Part shown: piece by piece, positions 15,111-26,800 of the stretch
How the letters are laid out: each line of letters starts with the position of its first letter
Position numbering within the stretch: the stretch's first letter is position 1
Assembly (NCBI RefSeq): GCF_002234675.1
Contig: NC_019866.2
Location: 11,623,261-11,687,260, forward strand
Reading direction: 5' to 3'
DNA from: Oryzias latipes
Taxonomy: Eukaryota > Chordata > Actinopteri > Beloniformes > Adrianichthyidae
Length of the DNA stretch: 64,000 bases
Made by a program: the position numbers and the translations under genes
The notes under the pieces: generated by a model
Told to the model about the DNA's origin: nothing
What the model saw: only the letters and a program-made list of their open reading frames with translations
Database searches by the model: none

Positions 15111-16200
15111 TGTGTCTGTCGGTTAAATCAAACATTTATCTCTTGGAGCCTTTTTTGACACTAGTTGGTTATTTCTTGACTGGCATTACAATTGTGTCAT
15201 GGGTTTTAAAAAGGGTTGCAATGAAACCAGATTAAAGTATTAGTGACTGAAAGCCAGTCTAAAGTTCTGAAAAGAAACAACTTCATTGTATAGAAAGTAC
15301 TGCTAGACTTGTTTGTTTGTGTGTGTGTGTTTTTTTTACAAATATTTGAACCACAAATTTCCTTAAATCTCCAAAAAGAAATGAAAGGGAAAACATGATT
15401 TGACAAATTCCACACGAATGTGTGTGCGACATGGATTTCTGCTTTGATACATTTCAGATGACTCAATCTAACCTTAGAAATGTAACAAAGCATTTATTGG
15501 CAGTGAGGATATGGGCCAGGAGATGCTTTTGAGAGATTTTCTATTTCCAGTCACAGCCCAGACTGCATGTGTGCATGTGCTGGCATGAGACAATTCAACA
15601 CTGCCGTCCACGCATTCTACAGATTACAATCATAACAAGTTTAGTAATATTTTTTAAATGTTTGTTTACGTCCCATAACACACTATATACTTAAGTTTGA
15701 TGTTTTTCAGGTATATGAAGGTACAAATTTAGGGTTAGTTTTGTTTTAATTAAGGTCACTTTGGTTGCTTGTGTTTTTTATTCACTTACATCTAAAAAAA
15801 CAAAACTTAGTAAATTGTAAAAAGTTCAATATTTTTGTCAGTCAAAAAACTTGTGTTTTATATTTTATCAGGTAGACTAAAATTAATTAAAGTCTGTGTG
15901 TCTTGAAATTATAATGACTAAAGGCCACAGATGAAGTAAAAAAAAAAGTAATATTGTGAAAATATTTTGTACTGGATCAAAAGATTTTCTGAGTCTCTGA
16001 GTGAGTTTTTCTTAGTGTGGGCTAGCAGCCCAGAGAAATATCTAGAAGATAGTCATCAACATCCTTTACATACAGGGGAAGCAAGGTGGTTGTTCACAGA
16101 GTGCTGCTGCCAAGCATGATTGATAACAGCACTATTGATTATTAAGTGTTAAGAAAAAGTGTGTTAGGAAACAAAAAAATATCAAGCAAAATCCATTCAA
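15111..16200. other. Intergenic region, nothing recognised
   Basis: AT-rich DNA downstream of cdr2. A short GT run (about 15318-15330) is the only simple repeat; no exon or mobile-element domain is recognised. Confidence 0.4.
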
Positions 16201-16770
16201 GTTGGGGGTGCATCACAAGAAGGGGACTGAGGTTATCGGCCTTAACTAAAGATGTTGCATCCCTTGTGTCAAGCAGATCCCGAATCAGTCAGAATTGCTG
16301 GGCTAAGAAGAAAAAGAACTGGGTTATTGCTCAATGTCCAAACTTTCTTGACAAAATTAAATTTAGAATTTTATTTGGAAATGAATGTGAATCTGGAGGA
16401 AGAGTGGAGTGTTAGAAGCGTCATGTCCTCTTCTGTTGTTGGTCCACAGTGTTTTTTCTAAGTCCACAGTAACTGCAGTCTTCAACCAGAAAGTTCTAGA
16501 GCCCGATTGCCTCTACTGACAAGTTGGATCCACTAAAGATGCTTATTTTATTTTCCAGCGAAGGTTAGTGCCAAAAGTACTGAGAGCTGGTTTGATAACC
16601 TTGATTGGCTGGCAAACACACCTGATCTGTAACCCATAGAAATTCTATGGGCTGCTGTCTGGAAGAAAGATGGGAGACACCAGACCCAACAATCGGGATG
16701 ACCTGATGACCTGATGACCTGCAGCTCCACCACACCACCAGCGTCACAGGCTGACCACATCCAGTAGTTT
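16200..16770 (+). mobile_element. Degenerate Tc1-like transposase remnant
   Basis: Pieces of a fish Tc1-type transposase are visible on the plus strand but are broken by frameshifts and stops. KDAYFIFQ near 16536-16560 corresponds to the DADFIFQQD catalytic-Asp block. From 16603 the frame reads DWLANTPDL, a TAA in place of Asn, then PIEILWAAVWKK and GRHQTQQSG. This matches the DWPANSPDLNPIENLW...DTRPNN segment that carries the last catalytic acidic residue. An 8-base unit GATGACCT is tandemly repeated three times at 16697-16720. The N-terminal DNA-binding part and clear terminal repeats are not identified, so the true limits are uncertain. Confidence 0.65.
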
Positions 16771-17399
16771 GTTCAAACAGCAAACACTTTCTTTGAGTGG
16801 TTAATTTTCAAAGTATCTTCATAAGTATTTAGATTTTTTTGTTTTGATTTTATTAAATTGTGTTATTAAGGAAAACAAAAACATAAAGCCCCAAAAGAAA
16901 AATATGATATAGTTGGGTTACTAAAACTTTTGTTTCTCAGTGTATTTGGGTCAAAAATAAATAGTTAGGCCACTTGCATGTTTTTCCCTTTCCTTCAAAT
17001 TTTGGGAATTTAGATTGAATTTGCCCTAGATATGCCAAAGCCAAGGCACACACACATCTGAAAGGAACAAAGCAGACTTACCCAAATCTCAGACAGAGTC
17101 CACTAAGCAGTCGGCCCATGTCTGTGTCAAATTAGGCCAGTCATGGAAATTGGCACAAACAAATACAGAGATTATAGATGTCATCAGCAGTTATGTGCGT
17201 CTAACGTCAAGTTATAATTGAACAATCATATTCATTGCTTTAATAAAAATTAGGAGATAAAAAGTTTGTAACAAATAATTTTAAGAATTTACAGCCAATT
17301 TCATATTTATTGATTAAAATGCTTAAAAACAATTCAAGGGTGACAAAAACAAGTAACCTTGATTTCAAAGAACGTCTACGTGTCGAGCTTTTGTCATGT

Positions 17400-17481
17400 G
17401 GTAGCGTGGCCGAGTGGTCTAAGGCGCTGGATTTAGGCTCCAGTCATTTCGATGGCGTGGGTTCGAATCCCACCGCTGCCA
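17400..17481 (+). tRNA. tRNA-Leu, anticodon TAG
   Basis: This is a complete type II tRNA of 82 bases. The acceptor stem GGTAGCG (17400-17406) pairs with CGCTGCC (17474-17480), with discriminator A at 17481. The A box TGGCCGAGTGG and B box GGTTCGAATCC are intact. The anticodon stem CTGGA/TCCAG encloses the loop TTTAGGC, giving anticodon TAG. The long variable arm is CAT-TTCG-ATG, a stem with a UUCG-type loop. No intron is present. A TTTT run at 17491-17494 is a good Pol III terminator. It is a single isolated gene between cdr2 and sdr42e2. No CCA is encoded, as expected in eukaryotes. Confidence 0.97.
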
Positions 17482-18074
17482 GATGTCACATTTTCATTGC
17501 AGACCAAAAATTTATAGCAAAATGTGAACTTTAAATTTAGTAAAAGGCAATGGTTCACATTATTTACACAACGTCATGTAACTTCACAACGTGCCTCCTT
17601 TTGAGAAGATCCAACATGAAAATTCGTTTCATGGCTCAAGCTCGCCCTCTTGTGGAATCAAATAAAAAAACAACTAAGAGGTAATTCAGACAGAAATGCT
17701 ATATTTCTCAACAAATGTGTTTTTAAATAGTGAAGTTACACAAAGAAATGGCAATCACATATATTTCTTATGCTTTTATTTTTAAATGTATACAAAATTG
17801 TTACTTTATTTGTTCTTAATATTGTTGAGGTTTAGTATTCACATTTTCACAAATTCTAGAAGCAATCCTTAAGCACATTAAATTATTCAGTAAATACTAG
17901 AAATACTAATAACATAACTTAACTTCATTAAATAAAATAAATAAAAAGCTGTCACTTCTTCAACTGTTTATTGGTCTGCTGTCTATCAACAGAGCCCCTT
18001 CACAAGAGAAAACAAAACAAGTTCTGAAAAAAAGGGTCCAACAGTCTTTGCTTCTATCGTGTATGCTAAATATT
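17482..18074. other. Intergenic region and probable sdr42e2 3' UTR
   Basis: Apart from the Pol III terminator and the CTCF-like motif listed separately, this is AT-rich sequence. The right-hand part is downstream of the sdr42e2 stop on the minus strand and presumably includes its 3' UTR; TTTATT stretches (AATAAA on the minus strand) occur near 17776 and 17809. Confidence 0.4.
17641..17655 (-). promoter_or_regulatory. CTCF-like motif (minus orientation)
   Basis: The minus strand reads CCACAAGAGGGCGAG, which fits the CTCF core CCASYAGRGGGCRSY except at the fifth base (A for Y) and near the 3' end. It lies 160 bases downstream of the tRNA-Leu gene. Motif match only; binding is not shown. Confidence 0.35.
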
Positions 18075-21000
18075 TTAGTTGCTTTGAAAAGCTAAGAAAC
18101 ACAGAAGTGCCAATGTGAAGATCCCCATCAGCAGCAGGAGGTACTGGGGCAGCTGGGAGGCTGAGTTGGGGGGAGTCTGCTGGCTCTTCAGGTAGTGCTC
18201 CACACAGTCTCCCAGGTTGTAGGGCTTCGGGCAGAAGCCCAGCTCTCTGCGGGCCTTGTCGATTTTGAAGGTGTGGTTCACTGTGATGTTCCTGGCCTGC
18301 AGGAGATGATGAAATATTTGTTGGTAAACTGTCAACAATATCAGAAGAGTTCATTTCAGTTGTCTGTTCTTCATTTTTCAAAGTTGTTTCAGACTTTTAC
18401 ACCTTATTTTGCTGTGTGACTCCCAAAAAGTGACGGTTTGAGTTCTAACGTCCTGCTCAGCCTGTTGGACTTGACTGTCATCTCAACTGATAGCCCTCCA
18501 GTCGCTTAACCTGTGGCACGTCTATCTTTTTTTCATGAACTGAGGACAAACTTGTGGGAGTGGAGGAACAAGAATTCCCATCATTCACTGAGAAGGCATC
18601 CGGAACATCCCATCACTCACATGCTTCAGAGTGTCAGACAAGAACTCACTAGCAACCCCTGCTGTGCTGAGGTCACTTCCTGTAAACTCCATTATGGACT
18701 TCCTGTTCTGACCCACAGCAGTTTATATTTTATTCACGCGACAATCATTGATCTCCCAGCCAGCAGATGTCTGAGAGAATGAGGCACGGGCAGAGAACCA
18801 CGACGCTCGGCTTTGGTTTCTGCTTCATCACACATTCATGAGGGCCTGCCAGGCTGTGAGGAAGACTCCTTCAGACTGAGAGCAGGCACGTTAATGAAAA
18901 TGTTATCCCACTAAATTTCCTTTTTATTTTTTTAAGGCTTTTGTAGACATAGATAGAGGTCAGCACAATCACTTTCAAGGGGCTTGCATCCTTGTGATAA
19001 ATTCTGCCTGTCATCCTGTTTTTACGACAACAAAGCCTGTTTTTCTAGTGATAACACAAGAAGGAATGTAGCTTTTTATCTTGTTTTCTTGAAACTAAGA
19101 GACAAATTAACCTGTTTATCACAAGAAAAAAACAGTATTCCAAAATCAGCAGCTAAAAAAAAAAGTTTAAGCTTCATTTATCAGGTAAAAGATGTTGCAA
19201 GAATGCTTTGCAAAAATGAAACCTCGGAATGCAAGCAGCCTGCAGGAGATATTTCCAAAGGAGGCTTTCAGGGGAGACTGGTTCTGCAGCACTTCAGTAT
19301 CACTGACTGAATTTCCAGCACAAGGAGAACTCCTGACTGAAAGATGAGAGGCTCATCAGCTCTGACCTGTCTGCTTCAACTATCTGATGATTATTACAGA
19401 ATGCGGGGCTGACGATGTGAGCGCGTCCCTGGTTATCGTCACCGCCATACCCACCTCACTTCTGGTGAAAAGGAGAGGAACTTCTATCACCGGTCTCAGA
19501 ATCAGGTGTAAATACTCAACCATGATGGCTGAAAAAAAGAGGAAAGTGAAGTTAGCCTCAGCATTCATGGATTACAGGAAATGTATTGAACAAAAGAGAA
19601 AGGGATGAGCTACCTGCTGAATAGACGAGTGAAAACGGCAGATGTATCAACGGTCTGCTGTAGCCCAGCTTTTCAAACTGTCAGCAGAGAGGAAACATTT
19701 ATAACATCTGCCTGCAGCTTTTTTTTTCCCATTTTCATTGTTTTTTACTCAACTAAACTTACAAATGTATCTTATTTTCTACAAAACTGCACATTTTGCA
19801 TCATCATGCAAGTTAAATTTACCCATAAGAACCCATGATGACATCAGAGCAACAGAAAAACATCAAAAGGTGTTCTGTCGATTTTCAATTTTAGGAAAAT
19901 TTGTTCTGGGTTCTTGTGGTTTAAAGCAATATATTTGCAGACGTTCTCTCGTATTTATAAATTGTAATAATTGTAATTTAAGAAATGAACTAAGGTGTAG
20001 AACGCTTACAGTTGTTCGGATGACAGTGGAGGGTGGCTTGGCCTATTCACTTCAACTCACCAAAGGTGTCAGCCAGTCAAACAAATTGACTGAAACTCCA
20101 TCGTTAATGAAATACGTCTGTCCACTCTGCAACGACAACACAACAGGTCGCATTTCATTTCAAAGAAAGACAACAGTGTCTATAAATTCATGGATTTTGT
20201 TCATGAATCTGTCATTATTTCTCTGTGAGACTAGATTTTTCAGCAAAGACTTGAATGTTTGGCTCCTTTGATCTGTTTGAAGTCATATTTACATGTCAGG
20301 TTTTCATTTGGTCATGTCAATGTCTGCTCTACAGACCAAAATCACGGTGTTCCTCAGGGTTCTGAACCCGAACCAGTCTCATTACTTAAGGATCCGTCTG
20401 AGCAGCAGTGGCCAATAAAATTCACTGTCAATTGAAACGTTTATCTATTGTTATGAGTTTGTGAAGCTTCATATGTAGTTTTTAATTATTTTCATCTTGA
20501 GTAAATTAAAATGATTTCCAAATAAGAAAATCTGAAAGTAACTTTTTTCATCCCTCTGTTGTTCAGGACTTTTATGATAAACCTTGGAGTCCTCGTAAAA
20601 ATGTAGATTAGATGATGATACTCAGATCTAAATGCAAATAAATCTTCAAATGTGAATTTGAATTTTAAATTTGGGACTCAGAACCATTTTTCTGTGTTAC
20701 GACTCTTCAGTCTGTGCGGTGCGACTCACAGCGATGCAGCTCCTTTTAATGGTGAGGGCTTCTGCTGCCAGCCTGTGGGCCAGCACCAGGTTATCCACAT
20801 GAACCCAGTTCATCTTGGCGTTGGGGTCCCCAAACCTGAAGCTGAACAGGCGACGCTTCACATTCATCTGAGCAAACAACAGAGTCCCTTTTTACTGACG
20901 ATTCATACAAAAAGTTCTGTGTTTGTGTGAAGCAGACATCTGAACACAAAACCCAGAATTTTGCTCTTTCATATAAAATTTAAAAGATAACTAAAGAAAC

Positions 21001-24000
21001 AAAAATATCCCATATTTAATTGTTTAATCATTTTTAACTTGGTTCTTTTTATTTATTATGAAGACAATTTTTTTTTTGTTTGTTTTCGCAGCTAAAAGTA
21101 GATGTTAACTTGAACTAGATTTATATCAAAGATCTGAATGATTACTTTCTGCTTTTTGGTGATTGATAAAAGCCAGAGATAAATACAGAAATGTTCCTAA
21201 AAACCAGATTCTCCTCCTGTCCACATAAAGCTTAAGGCTGTCCTCATAATAATTCCGCATCATCCTTCTAGGCATAGAAGCTGTAAATAGCATCATTTTT
21301 TTCTTCCTCCACAGAACACAATAGAAACTTCGTCAGAGGAAACCCTCAGGGAGAAAGAGTACTGTAATGGAAGCTCTGAGAGCCTCATTAATAATGCTAA
21401 TACTTTAAACGGTAATACCTTCCGTGAGAGATCCTTTAAGATGAACACCACTTCTAGTGTCCCTGAATTTAAGGGTTCCACTGCCATCTTAAAGTCACGT
21501 CTGTCTGCTTACTATCACTCTGTGAAGATGCCTCCATTCCCCTGGTCCATAGATGCCACAGGGACGCAGGACGCAGGTCTGCAGCCTCCCTCCACCTTTA
21601 CAGACAAAAAAAAACAAGGAAGTCCATTTTTTTAGCATTTGTTTGCAAAAACGCATGCACACTTTTGCAGCTCTGCTTGAGGTGTATTACAAAATCCCAC
21701 TTCTTAAATGTATTGCTGTTTGTTTCCTACTATGTAATGTAAAAACCAAATGTTCTGCAGCTGCAGAGGCGTTTATACGCCACGTCTTTCTGGCCAGGCT
21801 AATGGAAAAAGTTTCCTCTTGCAGCAGATACATGAACTTCAGCATGCAGTATATAATGGGACACCTCCGTGCTTTAAGCTTGATTAAATGTATGTGACTG
21901 ATAGGATATCAGGTGACACTTCAGAGAGAGGCGAGACGTTACAGACAAAAAAGAAAGAAGTAAAGATGTATCTGTTGTAGATGGGAGGCTATGGTAATTG
22001 TTGTTCAACAATAATGCCTTTTTTATGGCGCACTAAATTAAACCGGTGATTAGGTTGCAAGCTGTGTCTCCATGGTAACATCTGCCAACTGTTTTCACTC
22101 AAACAAACTTGGATTGTAATCTCCTCTGGATTCCAGCTCTTCAGCTCAGATCGAGCTGCTGATCCATTCGTACCTGTCAGGAGGGATCCATTGGCCAAGA
22201 GGACCATCTGCTCCGCAATCGCTTTGGTTCTGGAATAGTGATCGATGTGCTGCAGCACAAAGACGCACATTTTCAACACAAGCGGCAGCTAATGTGAGAT
22301 GCTCCACAATGACACTGACCAAATCGTTGGGCACGTATGGCACTGAAGCTTCATCACCATCAGTAACAGCTCTCCCAGCAAACACAACATTGGTGGTGCT
22401 GGTGTACACCAGTCTGGGGATGCTCCGCTCTTTACACACTGAATAGAGAGTAGATTGTTGCAATCAACAATGGGAATCAACACATACAGTAAAATATCAC
22501 AATATAGCCCATGAAATGTGAATACTGCTAAACTCTTATGACGCTACAGTTGAGGTGCTGCATGCATTCTTACCAATGATGACATTGTTGGTGCCGCCGA
22601 CATTGACAGACTCCACCTGTTCCCTTTTCAGCTGGAAGCCAAACGCAAAACAAGCATGTCACCGTTTTTATATGCAATGGTTCAGCCGCTGTGCTATGAG
22701 ATATACCATCACAACAGCTTCCTTCACACGTGCCTGTGAAACCAGTTCAGTATCTTGGAAGTGAAAAGCTGACAGAATAATTACTGATTGCTAAACGGGG
22801 GAGTTTTAGAAAGAATTTGAGGACATTTTAGGGATTAAACTGATAAATGAGGTGAAAACTCACTTTAACTCTCAGAATTTGAAAATAATCAATATTCATT
22901 GAGACGTAAACTATGGAATTATTTTTGCAAAGTTACATTAAAAAACTAACAAAAACAAAGAAGAATAGTGGATTTTTGAACATTATTGGTTCAGATTATA
23001 ACAAATTTGGATAGGTAATGAGAAAAAGCTTTTCTAAATCCTTATATTCTTAAAAATATTTGAATTTTTAGACATTTGCATGTATGATTTTCCTATCCAT
23101 CATTTTTCATCGATAGCTTATTTGTATTCTGCTTGATGTTGTACTGTCTGACTATGACATGTATATATAAGTCAGACAAATAAAAACATGTTTTGTAGCT
23201 GTCCATTTTATTTATATTATTGCTTGTGAAGGCACTTATACCATTACAAACTCACATTTAAATTTTAAAACAAACACCTGGAAAATGATGGAAGCTTTTC
23301 CTAGCTGTGCTTATTTAAGATCCCAAAAAGACATTTGAATGAACCATCACTGCTCTGCTGTGTTTGTTTAGGCTCAGAGAAATTTGCCTAATATTGGAGT
23401 GGTCCATCATTCGGCCTGTTAGGGTTTTGAAGAACAACCAGAGCAAAAAAAAAAAAAAAAAGAGAGACAAACACATAAAGGACAGTCACCTGCTCTGGTC
23501 CAGACATGCCATAAGCCGCTGTGTGGAAGACGCATTCCACCCCTTCACATATTTTATAGAGGGAGGCATAGTCCCGAATGTCACTCTATAAAAAATAAAC
23601 CAAAATCAGAACAATAAAAAGGCTTTCCCAGAATGATTATTATCAGTGAGAGAAGTGGGGCAGCATGTGACTCAATAAAAGACCAATGAAAGGACATTTA
23701 TAATTAGGATGAGCTGCATCGAGCGTGCAGGTGAAACCCGACTCATGTCTCCACCTGCTGTGACCCAGCCAGCAGCTGCTGCTCTGAGACAGATCACTCA
23801 CCTGTGTCTGTTTCCAACCAGCAGCCGACCTGAGAGGCGTAATACTAGAGCTGATTTACACGTCTGCACCCAGCTGCACCACTAAAACCAGCAGGTTTAC
23901 TGCATCAAGATCATTCAAATCTAGATTTTTTTTCCTTCAAACTCCATTGAGATTTGACAGTCTTCCTCTGGATCTTCACCTTTAAGAAATGCTCTGATTC

Positions 24001-24607
24001 ATACAGCAAAGCACCAAAATACAAATTTAAATTATATATTTTATTTTAAATTATTGCCAAAAATCCTTGTAGGAGTATCTTCAACCAGTAGTTACCAGGG
24101 AAACAGATATGAAAAATGACAACAAATAAAGAGCGAAAGTCTTAATCGTAAATTTCTGTTGTGCTCTACCTGATAAAAAGTTGCTCCATCAGGAATGTCA
24201 CAGGAAGGCTTGCAAATGTCCAGAAGGATGACAGTGAAACCCTGACTGGCCAGGTCTCTTCCCAACCTGAATCCAAAGTAGCCCCCTCCTCCTGTCACCA
24301 AAACCTTCCCTTTGGAAACACCCCGGGGTGCTGCTCCATCCTCTCCCAGTGTGGAGGCCATACACTCCGAGCTGGTCCAGGTTCCTGCTGTGGCTGCGCT
24401 CACCCTGTTACGGATGGCCGGCGTTGGGCCGGGGGTCAGCGCAGAGGCCACGCCGTTCACGGAAAGCCTGCAAGTGAGCTGGGGCAGGTTGTTCCTGTGG
24501 TTTCCACCTGCTTGCAAACAGGAAAGGGGGACGCTGGGGCAGGGGAGCTGCTTCACCTGACACAGACAGGCTCCGCTCTCACCCATGTTGGGGCTATACA
24601 CCTCCAT
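18075..24607 (-). CDS. sdr42e2: Short-chain dehydrogenase/reductase family 42E member 2, 477 aa
   Basis: There are eleven minus-strand exons: 24170-24607, 23490-23585, 22574-22631, 22320-22438, 22174-22249, 21513-21595, 20730-20867, 20061-20126, 19614-19677, 19455-19528 and 18075-18296. The total is 1434 nt and all phases agree. The product is an extended SDR of the 3-beta-HSD-like type; its substrate is unknown. The Rossmann glycine motif VTGGGGYFG spans residues 104-112, with Asp130 ending beta strand 2 (NAD preference is likely). [12 protein letters not shown] follows, then YTSTT with the catalytic Ser near 211, and catalytic Tyr242/Lys246 in [24 protein letters not shown] is the conserved substrate-side block. 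The C-terminus has one hydrophobic helix (about 455-474), so the protein is likely membrane-anchored. About 95 residues precede the Rossmann fold, longer than in SDR42E1. Met83 (MASTLGEDG) is an alternative start closer to the family norm. Confidence 0.92.
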
Positions 24608-26784
24608 ATGTGTCGAAATGAGCTAAAAACAGGAGAAGATCTATTATTGATTGTTTCAGTGCAAAGAAAGTCAGATCTATTTACATTAACCGATAATGCC
24701 TTTTTTATGATTTTCATCTGAAAAAGGTCTTTTACACAAATATATATGTTTTAACTTAAACCTGGAGGAGGTGAAGAGCCCATGGAGAAAATGTTTTGCA
24801 TTTCTTCATACTTTACTCAAACTTGTATTTTATATTAGTCAAGAAAAAAACATCTATGCGTGAGATTTGACATCAGAAATACCAATATGACAACTCTGAA
24901 TTTTTGGCTTCTCCCATTAAATGTAGTAAAACTACAGCTGACTTTATTTTCCAGGCTAAACAAACTATTGGTGAGAACAAATACAAATAACCCAACCTTC
25001 TTTCCTGACCCCTGTAAAGCTAGTGAACTCACCGTAAAGTTTAATTCCTTTATCAATCCTGGTTTATTTCTGATTCTCCTTGTCTCCTCATAGCCATTTC
25101 TGTGCCGGCTGTTGAATGAAGACTTGCAAACCAAGCTTCACTGCTCCCCCGTGGAGCTCCACCCCTCTCACCTGCCTGTCAGTCACCTGCAGACTCACCT
25201 ACATACATTCCTACCGTAATGCCTGGGTGATGTGTGCAGGTTCCACCAAGGATCCAGTTTCCAGCATCAAGTGGACTGACGGCACTCAGCGAATGCCTGC
25301 TCCAAGTGGAAACGTGCAGATATTTATACTATTACTCAAATATTGATGTATGTCATCATAGTCTCCATAAAGTCTGAACATTATAGTTATCATTTAAACT
25401 ATCTGACTGGCTGTTTTTGTGTGGTAGAATCTAGATTGTTACTATCAGGTTTGTGACATTAGTTTCTGTAACCGGGTCTTCCTGACACAGCCTTGGATTC
25501 AACGCTACAATCTACAAAAATGGAAATAAGGATAGCAAAAGGCCCATTTTTTGTGTGTAAAAAAGCGATAAAGTTGTAATTTTACTCAATTATTTCAATG
25601 CAGGATTTTTAATCCTCTAAAGATTCATAAATGTGTGACAACTACAGGCATATTACTGAAACCTGTGCACCATGATAAAATTCCAGAGGACTTCTCTTTC
25701 CCCTTGTTGTGTTTCCCAAATATATCTTTATTAACAGTTTATTAAACGCTTATGCTCCTAAAGGACTATTAGAAATCAACATTTACTTTTAAAACCTGAA
25801 AAAAACAGTTCAAGAACAAAGATGAAAACGATTTTTCACACATTTGTTTTGCTTAGAAAACAAGAAAAATGCTCTGTAAATGACTTCAAACTTATAAAAA
25901 ACACTTTTAAAGCTGTTCTTTTACCCCTGTGTGCTGCTGAATATTTTGAAAATTCTCAAGGTGAGTTGCAGCAGCTCTCACATGTAGAAGACTACATTTC
26001 TGGAGAGGACAGAAATAGAGTCTTCATGTTTTATTTACCTGATGTCAAACAAGCTCCCAAACCTGAGCTGACATCTGACAGTTCTGCATGTCATGACAGA
26101 GAGGAGAAGGTTGACCTGACCTCCCAGGAAAGGTGGTGAAAATGTTTAGTTTTTGGAAAAATAATGTCTTGTTTTCTGAGTTTGGGTGAACACCTTTGCA
26201 AAAACAACTGTCCTGTTGATTTTTAAAAAAAATCTAAAGCATCCTTAAGCTAAGAGAAACCTGTCCTGAGAAAGAGAAATGTACCGGTATCTTAATTGAA
26301 TCATTTGACAAGATCTGCCTTGCTTGGGCCAGATCTTTCTGCTGCTTCTTTGTTATTTCAACACTGTGTGCTTTATACGCGTAAAGTTACGCTCTCATTG
26401 AATGTTGCCTCAGATGCCCCTGGATCACAGGCCGCAGGGAGCCGTCACCCAGACCGATTTTCTGCGGCCATGACAGGAAGACGCACACACCTCTCAAACT
26501 GGCTTTTCCTGATTCGTACTTTCATCACCTTTATATGTATGATACTGCTTCGTCTCGCATCAGATTGCTGGGATGATCAAATATTGGGTTCATGCAATGT
26601 GTGATGAGGAGCCTTTTATTATTTATTTTTATCATTTCTATATATATTTTAATGCTTAAATGATTAATAACAGTTCCAGAACTGCTCCTTCAAACTGGGT
26701 TTAAAAAAATAAAATCTTAAACAGTTAGGAGGTTAATTGCAAACCAGTGGGAACCCCACTTACAGCCAATGTGAAGTGTTTTAA
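24608..26784. other. Upstream of sdr42e2: intergenic, no recognised gene
   Basis: This sequence should contain the sdr42e2 promoter and perhaps a non-coding first exon on the minus strand; CTGTTTTTAG just before the ATG could be an acceptor. A 105-codon ORF at 25822-26139 has no recognised domain and no splice context, and is not called. Confidence 0.4.
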
Positions 26785-26800
26785 CCAGCAGGGGGCGCCA
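26785..26800 (+). promoter_or_regulatory. CTCF-like motif (plus orientation)
   Basis: CCAGCAGGGGGCGCCA matches the vertebrate CTCF core consensus (CCASYAGRKGGCRSY) closely. It lies about 2.2 kb upstream of the sdr42e2 start, in otherwise AT-rich intergenic DNA. Motif match only. Confidence 0.5.

Noticed and set aside
19738-20271. 177-codon plus-strand ORF
   Set aside because: It overlaps an sdr42e2 exon on the opposite strand and has no recognised homology; the composition looks random.
20336-20405. Short stretch reading [11 protein letters not shown], like the GVPQGS motif of LINE reverse transcriptases
   Set aside because: Only about seven residues match and neighbouring RT blocks are absent; too short to call a mobile element.
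24161-24721. 186-codon plus-strand ORF
   Set aside because: Antisense shadow of the first sdr42e2 exon, which has clear Rossmann homology on the minus strand.
25822-26139. 105-codon plus-strand ORF
   Set aside because: No domain, no splice sites or neighbouring exons in phase; not enough to call a gene.
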